A program made the position numbers and the translations under genes. The notes beneath the pieces were generated by a model that was not told the DNA's origin, did not search any database, and saw nothing but the letters and a program-made list of their open reading frames with translations. Shown here one piece after another: positions 47,611 to 57,252 of a stretch of DNA of 64,000 nucleotides. Source of the stretch: Paenibacillus sp. GSMTC-2017 (GTDB lineage: Bacteria > Bacillota > Bacilli > Paenibacillales > Paenibacillaceae); assembly GCF_016019935.1 (NCBI RefSeq), contig NZ_JAECMT010000001.1:806022-870021 (forward strand). The letters run 5' to 3'. Within the stretch, counting starts at the first letter, position 1, and each line of letters starts with the position of its first letter.

Positions 47611-48579
47611 TTATCCACTAACTTCAATAACTTCCGGTTCATCAAACAACCCCAAACTTAAATATCTTTCTCCTGTATCCGGGGCTATACAAAGCACCCG
47701 CTTCCCTTGACCTAACTTACGTGCTACTTGTAGACCTGCCCACACGGCTGCCCCTGAAGATGGGCCTACTAAAATACCTTCCTTGCGAGCAAGTTCCCTT
47801 GCCGTTTGCCAAGCAGCTTCATCTTCTATTTGCAGTACTTCATCAATGACGTCTCTATTTAATATAGGTGGAATAAAGCCGGGACTTGTGCCCGGAATTT
47901 GATGAGGCCCCGGCTCGCCACCAGAGAAGAGTACAGGTGAGTTTATCGTTTCAACTGCTATCACTTGAATGTCAGTCTTCAATTGTTTGAGCTTCCCTCC
48001 TACCCCAGTGATGGTTCCACCCGTACCAGCGGTAGATACAAAAGCATCGAGCCTTCCTTCGAGCTGCTCCCATATTTCAATCGCGGTAGTTATCCGATGA
48101 GCATCAGGATTTGCTACATTTTCAAATTGATTTGGAATGTAACTGTGTGGAATGCTCACTTTCAATTCATTTGCAATACGTACGCCACCCTCTACCCCAT
48201 CCGCTGCTGGGAAAAGGATCACTTCAGCTCCATATGCTTTCAGCAAGCTGATCCGCTCACGCGACATGGAATCAGGCATAATGAATATCGCTTTATACCC
48301 CCGAACAGCCGCATTCATCGCGAGACCAATTCCCGTGTTTCCACTAGTTACTTCTATTATGGTAGATCCTTGTTGCAATCGACCGCCCTGTTCAGCCTGC
48401 ACAATCATATTGTGTGCTGCTCGATCTTTAATGCTGCCACTTGGATTGTAAGCTTCCAGCTTTACATACAGTTCTGCATCACCTAGCTCAGTCAACCGAT
48501 TAATTTTTATTATTGGAGTATTACCTATCAATTCATCGATACGTTGTACAAGTTCTCCACGTCTACTGGACAGATACAA
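47611..48579 (-). CDS. cysK: cysteine synthase (O-acetylserine sulfhydrylase)
   Basis: A PLP enzyme of about 322 residues that makes L-cysteine from O-acetylserine and sulfide. LIGNTPIIKINRL starts the fold, PSGSIKDRAAHNMI carries the PLP lysine at about residue 50, and TSGNTGIGLAM binds the substrate carboxylate; STAGTGGTITGVG is the phosphate-binding loop. Start is uncertain: GTG 48582 and TTG 48579 both lie just after AGAGGGAG, and I prefer the latter. It lies 68 bases after oppF in the same direction, so imported sulfur peptides and cysteine synthesis may be linked. Confidence 0.9.
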   Translation of the reverse strand: MYLSSRRGELVQRIDELIGNTPIIKINRLTELGDAELYVKLEAYNPSGSIKDRAAHNMIVQAEQGGRLQQGSTIIEVTSGNTGIGLAMNAAVRGYKAIFIMPDSMSRERISLLKAYGAEVILFPAADGVEGGVRIANELKVSIPHSYIPNQFENVANPDAHRITTAIEIWEQLEGRLDAFVSTAGTGGTITGVGGKLKQLKTDIQVIAVETINSPVLFSGGEPGPHQIPGTSPGFIPPILNRDVIDEVLQIEDEAAWQTARELARKEGILVGPSSGAAVWAGLQVARKLGQGKRVLCIAPDTGERYLSLGLFDEPEVIEVSG

Positions 48580-48650
48580 CACTCCCTCTCAACTCATCCA
48601 TGATTGATATATTCCATTTCTATTCACGGTTCATCGCCTGCTTAACTTCA

Positions 48651-49616
48651 TCAAACCAAATGACAACTAACAGAGTGCCCTCTGCGTGCTTCTTTAAGCT
48701 CCGGCACTTCCCGCTTGCAACGATCCTCCACATACATACAACGAGATTGGAACGCACATCCACCCGAAAGTGCAAGAGGACTCCCAATATCCCCCTTCAA
48801 AATAATTTTTTCTCGCCGACTATGCCTGTTCTCACTCGGAATGGCTGACACTAAAGCTTGGGTATACGGATGGAGCGGCTTTTCATAAACTTCAGACACT
48901 TCAGCAATTTCTACGATTTTGCCCAAGTACATAACCGCGACTCGATCACTCATATAATGGACAACGTTTAGATCATGTGAAATAAACAAATAGGTGAGCG
49001 AATAATGCCGCTGTAACTCCTTTAGTACATTTAATAGTTGAGATTGAACAGACACATCAAGTGCAGAAACAGGTTCGTCTAATATTAAAAATTCAGGATT
49101 CAACATAAGTGATCGTGCGATTCCAATCCTCTGCCGTTGACCACCGCTAAGCTCATGCGTGTACATTCTTTCATATGATTCATTTAGACCGATTCGCTCA
49201 AGCATCTCCATAACCATACGTTTCCTGTCCGCTTTATTGCCGATCCGATGAATACGCAGCGGTTCTTCAAGCAATTCCGCTATTCGATGTCTAGGATTTA
49301 ATGAGGCGTATGGATCTTGGAATACATATTGAATTTGTTTGTGCATAGCTTTCGCTTCGGTTCCACTAACCTTTGTAACATCCTTACCCTTGAACAAAAT
49401 GGTTCCTGTAGAAGTAGGGATTAGTCCCGCAGCCAATTGTCCTGTCGTCGATTTCCCGCTTCCACTCTCCCCTACTAATCCAAGCGTCTCGCCTTTTTTT
49501 ATAAAAAGAGATACGCCATCAACTGCACGAAGCACTTCATCCCTTCTCCACATACCTTTACGTACATAGTGCTTCTGCAAGTGCTGTAATTGCACAATTG
49601 GCTCAGTTAACGGCAT
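48651..49616 (-). CDS. peptide ABC transporter ATP-binding protein (OppF-type)
   Basis: A 321-residue ATPase with Walker [10 protein letters not shown] at about 51-59, signature LSGGQRQRIGIARSL, Walker B FLILDEPVSALDVS and the H-loop FISHDLNVV. The C-terminal oligopeptide extension includes CAFQSRCMYVEDRCKRE with its conserved cysteines. It pairs with the OppD-type ATPase, whose end it overlaps by 14 bases. AAGGAG precedes the ATG. Confidence 0.92.
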   Translation of the reverse strand: MPLTEPIVQLQHLQKHYVRKGMWRRDEVLRAVDGVSLFIKKGETLGLVGESGSGKSTTGQLAAGLIPTSTGTILFKGKDVTKVSGTEAKAMHKQIQYVFQDPYASLNPRHRIAELLEEPLRIHRIGNKADRKRMVMEMLERIGLNESYERMYTHELSGGQRQRIGIARSLMLNPEFLILDEPVSALDVSVQSQLLNVLKELQRHYSLTYLFISHDLNVVHYMSDRVAVMYLGKIVEIAEVSEVYEKPLHPYTQALVSAIPSENRHSRREKIILKGDIGSPLALSGGCAFQSRCMYVEDRCKREVPELKEARRGHSVSCHLV

Positions 49617-50595
49617 ATGCGAGTGCTCCTTCTTCTACGGCCAAGAAACAGCTGACAGCATGCATCTTGTTTATTTCAATACGGGGAGGTGAATGCACAA
49701 AACATTGCTTAGCTGCGTGTTCGCATCTTGAGCTAAATCTGCAGCCAGCTCCTCTCTCATGTAGTGCTGGAACTGTGCCCGCAATCGAGAACAACCGCTC
49801 ATTCTTTTTCGCTGGAGTCGGAATTGAATCAAGCAGTGCTAACGTATAAGGATGTTGGGGATGATCAAATATTTCTTCTACCGTTCCTTCTTCCACTATT
49901 TGTCCTGCATACATAACCGCCACACGATTGCACACTTCGGATATAACTCCCAAGTCATGAGAAACAAGCATGATCGTCGTTCCGAACTGTTGCCGAATTT
50001 GCTTCAAAACATCCAGTATTTGAGCTTGAATGGTAACGTCGAGTGCAGTAGTCGGTTCGTCTGCAATTAATAATCCCGGATTGCATGATATCGCAATTGC
50101 AATCATGACACGTTGTCTCATACCACCAGATAGTTGATGTGGATAATCCTTCATCAACGCTTCCGGGTGAGGGAGACCTACCTTGTGTAGCAATTGCACG
50201 GCATGTTCTTTTGCCTGTTTTCGAGACATTTTAAGATGATACGTTAACATTTCTATAATTTGTTTCCCAATTGGTAAAGTCGGATTTAACGACGTCATCG
50301 AATCTTGGAAAATCATTGCGATCTCTTTTCCTCTAATCTTCCGCAACTCGTCTTTAGAAGAAGGATCCAGTAACTGTGATTTGTACTCTACTTCTCCCCT
50401 ACTTACTTTCAAAGCACTTGGCAACAAACCTAATACGGAAAGCGATAATGCACTTTTCCCGCAACCAGATTCACCTACAATTCCAACTACATCACCCGGA
50501 TAGATCGATAAAGATATTCCATCTAACACAGACAGTCGCGGCCTAGAAGATTTCACTTCGACATGCAAATTACGAATATCGAGCAGTGGCTTCAT
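49603..50595 (-). CDS. peptide ABC transporter ATP-binding protein (OppD-type)
   Basis: A 330-residue ATPase: Walker [10 protein letters not shown] near 40-48, signature [15 protein letters not shown], Walker [15 protein letters not shown] and [10 protein letters not shown]. The C-terminal [20 protein letters not shown] motif holds the cysteines of the oligopeptide/dipeptide subfamily. It energises the permease pair encoded just upstream; 20 bases separate it from oppC and GAGGAGG precedes its ATG. Confidence 0.92.
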   Translation of the reverse strand: MKPLLDIRNLHVEVKSSRPRLSVLDGISLSIYPGDVVGIVGESGCGKSALSLSVLGLLPSALKVSRGEVEYKSQLLDPSSKDELRKIRGKEIAMIFQDSMTSLNPTLPIGKQIIEMLTYHLKMSRKQAKEHAVQLLHKVGLPHPEALMKDYPHQLSGGMRQRVMIAIAISCNPGLLIADEPTTALDVTIQAQILDVLKQIRQQFGTTIMLVSHDLGVISEVCNRVAVMYAGQIVEEGTVEEIFDHPQHPYTLALLDSIPTPAKKNERLFSIAGTVPALHERGAGCRFSSRCEHAAKQCFVHSPPRIEINKMHAVSCFLAVEEGALAYAVN

Positions 50596-50615
50596 CGTTT
50601 CCTCCTCTTAATCTC

Positions 50616-51425
50616 TTATGTCCTGCTATCCCTTAAATCTCGAATACCGTCACCAAGCAAATTGAATCCTAAAACCGTTATCGTAATGATGATGCCCGGA
50701 GCAAGTGTAAACCAAGGTGCTTTGCTCATATAACTTTGCGATTCATTTAGCATACTGCCCCAACTTGGATCAGGCGGCTGGACACCTAAACCGAGGTAAC
50801 TGAGTGCAGCTTCTATAAGAATAGAGGTCGAGAAGCTTAACGAAGCCGTCACCACTATCGATGAGATCATATTAGGTACAATATGTCTCCGTACAATCGT
50901 AAGGTGCCCCGCACCAATACCCCGCGCTGCTTTCACAAATTCAGCTTCCTTTAATTGAAGAAATCCGCTGCGACTTACCCTTGCAAAGGTAGGAATCGAT
51001 AACACACCAATCGCTATCATCGTCTGGAACAAGCTAGGTTTAAATAAGGTTACAAGTATTAATGCAAGCATAATACCGGGAAATGCCATAAGTGCATCGA
51101 TCAAACGCATAAACACTTCATCGACCCATTTCCCTATATAACCTGCTAACGCCCCAATGATAACTCCACCAACTAATCCAATACCAACGGAAACCGCTCC
51201 AACCGCAATTGCAGTCTTCGATCCTTCCATTACTCGGCTCAATATATCACGGCCAAAATTGTCAGTCCCAAGCCAGTTTGACAATGATGGACCTTGCAAA
51301 CGATTAGCGATATTCATATCATTCACATCGTAGGGGATGTAGACAAAGCTGATCAGCATCATGAGAAAGAGAAAGGAAACGAAGATGATTCCAATCCATA
51401 ACGTTATTCCTTTTTTCTTCTTCAC
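50616..51425 (-). CDS. peptide ABC transporter permease (OppC-type)
   Basis: A 269-residue membrane protein with an N-terminal helix, about five further helices and the EAA loop EFVKAARGIGAGHLTIVRRH that contacts the ATPase. NWLGTDNFGRDILSR near residues 50-64 is the family hallmark. The GTG start follows GGGATGGG. It lies 13 bases after oppB and forms the channel with it. Confidence 0.9.
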   Translation of the reverse strand: MKKKKGITLWIGIIFVSFLFLMMLISFVYIPYDVNDMNIANRLQGPSLSNWLGTDNFGRDILSRVMEGSKTAIAVGAVSVGIGLVGGVIIGALAGYIGKWVDEVFMRLIDALMAFPGIMLALILVTLFKPSLFQTMIAIGVLSIPTFARVSRSGFLQLKEAEFVKAARGIGAGHLTIVRRHIVPNMISSIVVTASLSFSTSILIEAALSYLGLGVQPPDPSWGSMLNESQSYMSKAPWFTLAPGIIITITVLGFNLLGDGIRDLRDSRT

Positions 51426-51438
51426 TATTATCCCATCC

Positions 51439-52386
51439 CTACTTCAGTCGAATTTTCGGATCTAACCAGCGATAAGAAAGATCTACAACAAAATTAATGA
51501 GCACAACAGCAAATGCAACGATAAGCACAATCCCTTGAACTAAAGGATAATCGCGATTACCAATCGCTGTAATGAGTAATCTTCCGAGTCCAGGCAATGT
51601 GAATACTTGTTCAATGACCAAACTGCCTGCAACAATTTCACCAAAGTTCATGCCTGCCACTGTAATGACAGGAATGAGTGCATTTTTGAGCACATGTCTA
51701 AAGTAAATAGTGAAGTCAGACAATCCTTTACTATATGCTGTTCGCACATAGTCCAAATTTAACTGCTCCAGCATAGTCGTCCGTAAATAACGAACGATAA
51801 TCGCCACTTGTGGAATCGCGATAGCAATGGACGGTAGCAGCAACGATTTAAATGCCAACCAAGGATCTTCCGACCATGGCACAAAGTTGCTAATCGAAAA
51901 CCACTTAAGAGCAAGACCAAACACGAGAATTAACATAATACCTGACCAGAAGGATGGAATAGCGAGCCCCAACTGTGTTCCGATAGAAATGACCAAATCA
52001 ATGAACTTCCCTCTCGCCCTTGCCGCGGTAATACCTAAAGGGATAGCGATAACGATCGTTAGTCCAAATGACATGAATGCTAAAGAAACAGTAACTGGTA
52101 TACGATCAGCAATAAGTTCAAGCACAGGCTGCGAGTAACGAAGCGACTCACCAAGCTCGAAGATTGCTAAGTCTTGTAGCCAATGAAAAAACTGCTCATA
52201 CAGCGGTTGATTAGCCCCTAACTTCGCTAATAAAGCTTCAATTTGCTCTTCCGATGCTTCCGTCCCCAAAATCGCAAGTGCTGGGTTTCCCGGAATGATA
52301 CGAAAGGCAAAAAAGGTTAACAAGATAACGAACACAACAGTCAGAAGGAGTGTACCAAGTCGGCGCAACACATAGCTATCAATCAT
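51439..52386 (-). CDS. peptide ABC transporter permease (OppB-type)
   Basis: A membrane protein of about 315 residues. The N-terminal helix is followed by an extracellular segment and about five helices; DYVRTAYSKGLSDFTIYFRH is the EAA loop. RRLGTLLLTVVFVILLTFFA opens the protein as in most OppB/NikB proteins. The ATG at 52386 follows AAGGAG by about 8 bases; the frame extends 7 codons further without a better start. Confidence 0.9.
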   Translation of the reverse strand: MIDSYVLRRLGTLLLTVVFVILLTFFAFRIIPGNPALAILGTEASEEQIEALLAKLGANQPLYEQFFHWLQDLAIFELGESLRYSQPVLELIADRIPVTVSLAFMSFGLTIVIAIPLGITAARARGKFIDLVISIGTQLGLAIPSFWSGIMLILVFGLALKWFSISNFVPWSEDPWLAFKSLLLPSIAIAIPQVAIIVRYLRTTMLEQLNLDYVRTAYSKGLSDFTIYFRHVLKNALIPVITVAGMNFGEIVAGSLVIEQVFTLPGLGRLLITAIGNRDYPLVQGIVLIVAFAVVLINFVVDLSYRWLDPKIRLK

Positions 52387-52422
52387 ATCCTTTTCTCCTT
52401 CGAGCACTCAGCATTTATCCCA

Positions 52423-53985
52423 TTATTCCGTTAAATATACGGTTGATAGATCCTGCACATAAATCGGATATTGCGTATAACCCGCAATGTTCTTCTTCAA
52501 AGCGACATTTAGATTCGGGTCCATAATGTAAAGGGCTGCTGCATCATTTGTTAAAATCGTTTGTGCTTTTTTGTACAGCTCGATTCGTTTGGCGAGATCG
52601 TTTTCTGTTAAAGCACTATTTAATGTTGCGTCGAACTCCGTATTTTTATAGTTAAAAAAGTTGTTTTTGGCATCGGACAAATATTTGCTTAATATATCGT
52701 GCGGATTCAACTTTCCATCTAACCCGATTATGGTTGTATCATAATCTCTTCCTTTATAAATACGCTCCAGCCATACTGCCCACTCGACAGGCTCAATTTT
52801 TACCTTAATGCCGACTTTATCGAGTTGCTGTGCAATAACTTGTGCCGTATCTACATGGAATTGATAGTTGGAAGGAACCGATAATGTTGTAGAAAAACCA
52901 TCTTTAAACCCCGCTTCAGCTAGCAAGCTTTTTGCCTTTTCCACATTAAAGCTATACGTATTTTCCAAACCTTCTTGATAATATTGTTTGAAGATAGGAC
53001 TTAAGTTTGAACCTAACTTCGTTCCTTTGCCAAAGGCGACAGCCTCAATAATTTCATCCTTATCTACTGCATAATTGATCGCTTGGCGAACTAATATATC
53101 GTCGAACGGTTCTCTTGCAATATTAAACGTTAGAAGTTGAACAAGATTTTGCGGTGCACTTACACTTTGATAATCTGGATCTAATTGCTCCAGCTTCTCC
53201 GTCCCGATTCTCGGATAAATATCTGCTTCCCCAGCTTTAAGTGCAAGAAGTGCTGCTTCCGCATCCGTAATAATTCGGAATTCCACTTGATCGAGTTTAG
53301 GGGTATCTTTTACGTAATAATCTTGAAATTTAGCAAGTACAAGCTTCTGACCGGGCAAATATTCAACAAACTTAAATGGCCCTGTACCGATTGGTGTTTT
53401 GTTGCTGTCCTCATATCCTTTAGGGATAATCGCCGTTGTAAGTGAAGTAAGAAACGATGAGTTGTTAGCCGTCAAATGAATGACAATCGTCTTCGCATCT
53501 TTAGCTTCTATCGAATCAACAGCTGCAAATGCTGGTGAAAGCGGCTTGCCTGTATCTTTGCCTGCTAATCGATCATACGAATATTTCACATCTTCGGAAG
53601 TTAACGGTGCTCCATTATGGAACTTTACTCCTTCACGAAGTTTGAACGTATAATCAAGTCCGTCTGCTGAAATTTCATATGACTCCGCAATAGCAGGATA
53701 TACTTCACCTTTACTATTTGGTTTAAGTAATCCTTCAAACACGTTAAACAACATTTCCGATGTTCCTGCGGCAACTGCTAAGTGAGGGTCCAAAAAATCA
53801 ATATCTTGAGGGACGATAACGACGATATTCCCTCCTTTAACTGGAGTTTCCGCAGCTTGCTGAGTTGCCGTCACTTCCTCCTTATTTACTTTCGGCTCTG
53901 TCTTAGCGCACGCCGACAAAAGAGCAATAGCAAACACGATAGCCCCTATCTTGAACCAAAACTTTCGTTTTCGACTGATCTTCAT
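52423..53985 (-). CDS. peptide/nickel ABC transporter substrate-binding lipoprotein
   Basis: A lipoprotein of about 520 residues (SBP_bac_5 family). The signal ends ALLSAC with lipid-anchored Cys26. VIVPQDIDFLDPHLAVAAGT opens the domain, and KLREGVKFHNGAPLTSEDVK and the YSYDRL motif follow near residue 110. It delivers peptides or similar ligands to the OppBCDF proteins. Of two adjacent ATG codons after GAGGAG, 53985 has the better spacing. Ligand unknown; a cysteine source is suggested only by the cysK gene in the same operon. Confidence 0.9.
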   Translation of the reverse strand: MKISRKRKFWFKIGAIVFAIALLSACAKTEPKVNKEEVTATQQAAETPVKGGNIVVIVPQDIDFLDPHLAVAAGTSEMLFNVFEGLLKPNSKGEVYPAIAESYEISADGLDYTFKLREGVKFHNGAPLTSEDVKYSYDRLAGKDTGKPLSPAFAAVDSIEAKDAKTIVIHLTANNSSFLTSLTTAIIPKGYEDSNKTPIGTGPFKFVEYLPGQKLVLAKFQDYYVKDTPKLDQVEFRIITDAEAALLALKAGEADIYPRIGTEKLEQLDPDYQSVSAPQNLVQLLTFNIAREPFDDILVRQAINYAVDKDEIIEAVAFGKGTKLGSNLSPIFKQYYQEGLENTYSFNVEKAKSLLAEAGFKDGFSTTLSVPSNYQFHVDTAQVIAQQLDKVGIKVKIEPVEWAVWLERIYKGRDYDTTIIGLDGKLNPHDILSKYLSDAKNNFFNYKNTEFDATLNSALTENDLAKRIELYKKAQTILTNDAAALYIMDPNLNVALKKNIAGYTQYPIYVQDLSTVYLTE

Positions 53986-53996
53986 CATTATTCTCC

Positions 53997-54692
53997 TCAT
54001 TTAACAAGTAATAGTAGCGGTACTTCTTCTATAGAAGTTACAATGTGCTCACACGTCAATTCTTCAATGCCATACGTTCCAAATCGGTTAATTAATACGG
54101 AGTCCATGCCTACTCTAGCGCTCCCAACCACATCATCATAATAATTGTCCCCGACATACAAACACTCTTCTGGTGAAAGACCTGCTAACCGCATCGCCCG
54201 TAAAAATATTTCTTCCGTAGGTTTCTCCACACCAATCTCTGACGAGATAACAATATGATCAAAATAAGGAAGCAACTCGCCTTCCTCCAGTACTTTTCTA
54301 GCCGAAGCATCCCAGTTACTTATTAGACCTATTCCGATTGCGTGTTTCTTTAATTGTTCCAGCACTTTTTTCGAATAAGGAAAGGGTAGCCACTTTTGCT
54401 TACGTACATGCTGTATTTCCTGCATGCGTTGACTTTGCTTATTTAGGTCGAACTGTAAACCTAACTTGTAATTTAACACTCCGATATACCAAGGCATAAA
54501 CGTCGTTACTTCTTTGCCAAGCGCGCCTGGATATTCTCGCATAAACTGTTTATCTGTTGCGTGATATGCCCGCTCCAACTTTTCCAAAGACATATTAATC
54601 CCGTTTTCCTCTAGAAATTGTCGATACACTTGTTCTCTTGGCAAATACACAAGTGTATAACCTAGGTCAAACCATATGAACGTTTTTTTCAT
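53997..54692 (-). CDS. HAD-superfamily hydrolase, first gene of the opp-cysK operon
   Basis: A 231-residue HAD protein. Motif I is FDLGYTLVYLPRE at about 8-20, where the usual second Asp is Gly (DLGYT), a variant seen in a subset of the family. IGLISNWDA provides motif II, EKPTEEIF motif III, and YVGDNYYDDVVGS motif IV with the metal-binding Asp pair. The substrate is unknown, probably a phosphate ester. GGAGAG precedes the ATG. Being inside a peptide transporter operon is unusual for it. Confidence 0.85.
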   Translation of the reverse strand: MKKTFIWFDLGYTLVYLPREQVYRQFLEENGINMSLEKLERAYHATDKQFMREYPGALGKEVTTFMPWYIGVLNYKLGLQFDLNKQSQRMQEIQHVRKQKWLPFPYSKKVLEQLKKHAIGIGLISNWDASARKVLEEGELLPYFDHIVISSEIGVEKPTEEIFLRAMRLAGLSPEECLYVGDNYYDDVVGSARVGMDSVLINRFGTYGIEELTCEHIVTSIEEVPLLLLVK

Positions 54693-54789
54693 GTCTTCTC
54701 TCCACTTTCGGCTACAATCCGATCTAACGGGAGTCTGCTATTCGTCATCGTATTTAGGTTCACTCCTTACCTATAGCACTAAATAAACA

Positions 54790-54945
54790 CAAAAAGGAGA
54801 TGCAGGTTTCTAATCAATACTGAGTAGAAGCTACATCTCCGGCAGTCCGGTCAATTTAACTTTTGTTATTTAATTTATATTTAACCTATGCGCTTACTTG
54901 GTTATTGGCAATACTACCACAGACCTAGAAAATCGGTCAACATTA
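54790..54945 (-). promoter_or_regulatory. promoter and leader with terminator-like hairpin before the HAD-opp-cysK operon
   Basis: On the minus strand TTGACC (54935-54940) and TAGTAT (54911-54916), 18 bases apart, form a promoter. The leader then has GGAGATG (54834-54840) pairing with CATCTCC (54796-54802), with inner helices, followed by TTTTTGTG: an intrinsic terminator about 100 bases before the HAD start. A CCGG-ACTG-CCGG hairpin overlaps its 5' arm and could compete with it. This resembles an attenuator; alternatively the hairpin simply ends transcripts from the acetyltransferase gene upstream. Confidence 0.42.
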
Positions 54946-54970
54946 TTTTTGTGAGTTGCGATCATCTTGC

Positions 54971-55402
54971 TCACCCTTTTCTCCAAACCATTACATACCC
55001 CTTTGCTGATGTGTTTTCATCAACAGACTCTTCTGCAATAGTAAATTTATTTTTAATATAAAATCCAATCGCACTTTTGTTTTCCTGATACACTTTTAGT
55101 TTCAAGCTCTCTTTCTGTTCTTTCGTGTAATCCAAAAGCACCTTACCATACCCTTTGCCCTGCTTAGCGGGATCTACAAACAATGCTGCTAAATAATTAT
55201 CAACTAATGAAATAAAGCCAATAAGACTATCATCTTCTACTAAAACAAATGACTGGGACATTGGGAAATAGACCTCTTTCATTGCCTTTTGGTTGGAAAC
55301 CCAATAATCTTCAGCGATAAATTGATGTGCCTGCTTGGAAGCCTCAAGCCAAATATGTACCATTTCGTCTAAATCATTAGTTGAATATTCACGTACTATC
55401 AA
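54971..55402 (-). CDS. GNAT-family N-acetyltransferase
   Basis: A protein of about 143 residues. LAALFVDPAKQGKGYGKVLL is motif A with the Q-G-K-G-Y-G pyrophosphate loop, and KVYQENKSAIGFYIKNKF is the motif B helix. It resembles YjaB/ElaA-like acetyltransferases of unknown substrate. The TTG at 55402 is preferred because AGGTGGG lies 7 bases upstream; the GTG at 55414 is part of that site. Confidence 0.82.
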   Translation of the reverse strand: MIVREYSTNDLDEMVHIWLEASKQAHQFIAEDYWVSNQKAMKEVYFPMSQSFVLVEDDSLIGFISLVDNYLAALFVDPAKQGKGYGKVLLDYTKEQKESLKLKVYQENKSAIGFYIKNKFTIAEESVDENTSAKGYVMVWRKG

Positions 55403-55584
55403 TTCCAATCCCACCTATCTCTGATTTATTTAATCAGTTGTTATTTTCAACACTATTTTACCATAAGTTTCCTTAAATGGTCTATTGCTCACACAACTGA
55501 TCGACCCATCTTTATCTTAAATAACTAGATATCATTTAGTTGCTCAATCTCTACTAATTGTTTATAGTTAAATTCAGGATTAAT

Positions 55585-55598
55585 ATAAAGCGCTTTCA
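55585..55598 (-). promoter_or_regulatory. cre-like site before the sensor kinase
   Basis: On the minus strand TGAAAGCGCTTTAT matches the cre consensus at 12 of 14 positions, with a perfect core. It lies 23-36 bases before the kinase ATG, where CcpA binding would block transcription. Confidence 0.45.
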
Positions 55599-55620
55599 AA
55601 CTTACATAGGTGGACCGTAT

Positions 55621-57213
55621 ATGAGATTACAAGCAAAAATGTTCAATGTTCGTTTTCTAACACAATTAGTCATTTTAATTTGTGCAGTAGTGTTCATTGG
55701 AATGGCATTAGCTGGGATGTTGTTTTCTTTTATGCTTAACGACATTTTAAAGAAAAATATCGGACAACAAGCGATGACTGTAGCTAAGCTCGCTGCGATG
55801 GACAAACAAATTATAGATGCATTTGCTCTACCCGACCCTTCCGCAGAGATCCAACCGATCGCAGAAAGGATGAGGTTAGAAACAGGCGCTAGTTATGTCG
55901 TTATCGGCAACAAAGACAACATTAGATACTCTCACTACGACCCCGAGCAGATCGGCAAAGTAATGGGAACGACTAACGAGCCCGTTTTTTTGGACGAAAT
56001 GTCTGTTGTTTACGAAGGAAGCGGCATATCTGGTCCAGCTTTAAAAGCAAAAACTCCGATTCGTGATCATCATGGTGATATTATCGGTGTTTCTTCTGTT
56101 GGCTTTCTCCTAGATGAAGTTGATGAAAAGATCGCTCAATATCAAAAAAAAGTTATTATGCTCACTCTTGTACTGTTTCTATTAGGATTTGTATTAGCTT
56201 ATCTTATTGCTCTCCGGGTCAAAAATTTAACGTTAGGACTTGAGCCGAGTGAAATATCTTTTTTGTATAAAGAAAGAGAAGCTACGTTAGAGTCGATCCG
56301 CGATGCGATCGTAGCTGTTGATATGGAAGAAAAGGTTGTTACGATGAATCGTCGAGCGCGCGAACTGCTGCACAGGGATATACTAGTCGGTCATAGGCTT
56401 AGCCATCATCATCTTCGTGAAATTATCCGAACAGTGACGAATACGGGTCAAGGGCACAGCAATGGCAGAATTTTTCTTGATTCACAAGTGTTCGCTATGC
56501 AAGTGGAGCCTATTTTGCAAAATGACGTCGTTAAAGGTGCTGTAATTACTTTTCGACCTGAATCGGAAATTGAGCAACTAACAAACGAGTTTTCCGAAAT
56601 CAAAACATTTTCTGAAAATATGCGCGCCCAAAATCATGAATATTTAAACAAACTAAATATCATTTACGGGCTAATCAGCTTGAAACACTACGATAAAGCG
56701 ATCGAAATCATTTCTGAAGAAGTCAAAGAACGGCAAAATATTATAGCCTTCCTAATGACTTCCGTAAAAGTACCGCTAATTGCAGCTTGTTTACTAGGTA
56801 AGATCAATCGTTCAAAAGAATTAAAAGTTAATTTGGAAATAGATGCTGATAGCCACTTAACCTATCTTCCACCAGATGCAGACTCGAAAGCACTCGTCAC
56901 TATCGTTGCCAATATCATTGATAATGGTATGGAATCTGCACGTGAAAAGAACGAGCACAACCCTATTGTAAAAGTCTCTTTTACTGATCTCGGCAATGAT
57001 ATTGTGTTCGATATCGAAGACAACGGCCGAGGTGTTACGAAGGAGCAAGAAAAACTTATATTTGTGGATGGTTATACAACAAAGTCTGGAGAAAACCATG
57101 GAATTGGCTTAACTATTGCCAAACATGCTTTACAAGAATTAAACGGACAACTATTCATCGACAAAAGCTCACTTGGCGGAGCAAGATTTACGATCGTTGT
57201 ACCGAAAAAGTAA
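55621..57213 (+). CDS. sensor histidine kinase, CitA/DcuS/DctS type
   Basis: A membrane kinase of about 530 residues. TM1 spans about 14-38, an extracellular single-Cache (PAS-like) sensor about 40-170, with YVVIGNKDNIRYSHYDPEQI, and TM2 about 178-198. A cytoplasmic PAS follows, with IRDAIVAVDMEEKVVTMNRR, then a dimerisation segment with the phospho-acceptor in RAQNHEYLNKLNIIYGLI, and the ATPase domain with DNGMESA, DIEDNGRGV and GENHGIGLTIAKHAL. The His in QNHEYLNKL is typical for sensors of citrate or C4-dicarboxylates. The ATG at 55621 follows AGGTGG. Confidence 0.92.
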   Translation: MRLQAKMFNVRFLTQLVILICAVVFIGMALAGMLFSFMLNDILKKNIGQQAMTVAKLAAMDKQIIDAFALPDPSAEIQPIAERMRLETGASYVVIGNKDNIRYSHYDPEQIGKVMGTTNEPVFLDEMSVVYEGSGISGPALKAKTPIRDHHGDIIGVSSVGFLLDEVDEKIAQYQKKVIMLTLVLFLLGFVLAYLIALRVKNLTLGLEPSEISFLYKEREATLESIRDAIVAVDMEEKVVTMNRRARELLHRDILVGHRLSHHHLREIIRTVTNTGQGHSNGRIFLDSQVFAMQVEPILQNDVVKGAVITFRPESEIEQLTNEFSEIKTFSENMRAQNHEYLNKLNIIYGLISLKHYDKAIEIISEEVKERQNIIAFLMTSVKVPLIAACLLGKINRSKELKVNLEIDADSHLTYLPPDADSKALVTIVANIIDNGMESAREKNEHNPIVKVSFTDLGNDIVFDIEDNGRGVTKEQEKLIFVDGYTTKSGENHGIGLTIAKHALQELNGQLFIDKSSLGGARFTIVVPKK

Positions 57214-57252
57214 ATAATCTAATTCATGTACAACTCAGACGGGGTGATGATG

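Noticed and set aside
54695..54770. 24-codon frame (GTG start) overlapping the HAD start
   Set aside because: The ribosome site is too close to the GTG; kept only as a possible leader peptide within the attenuator idea.
54790..54945. S-box (SAM) or T-box leader
   Set aside because: The conserved S-box core and the T-box sequence element are not found in the leader.
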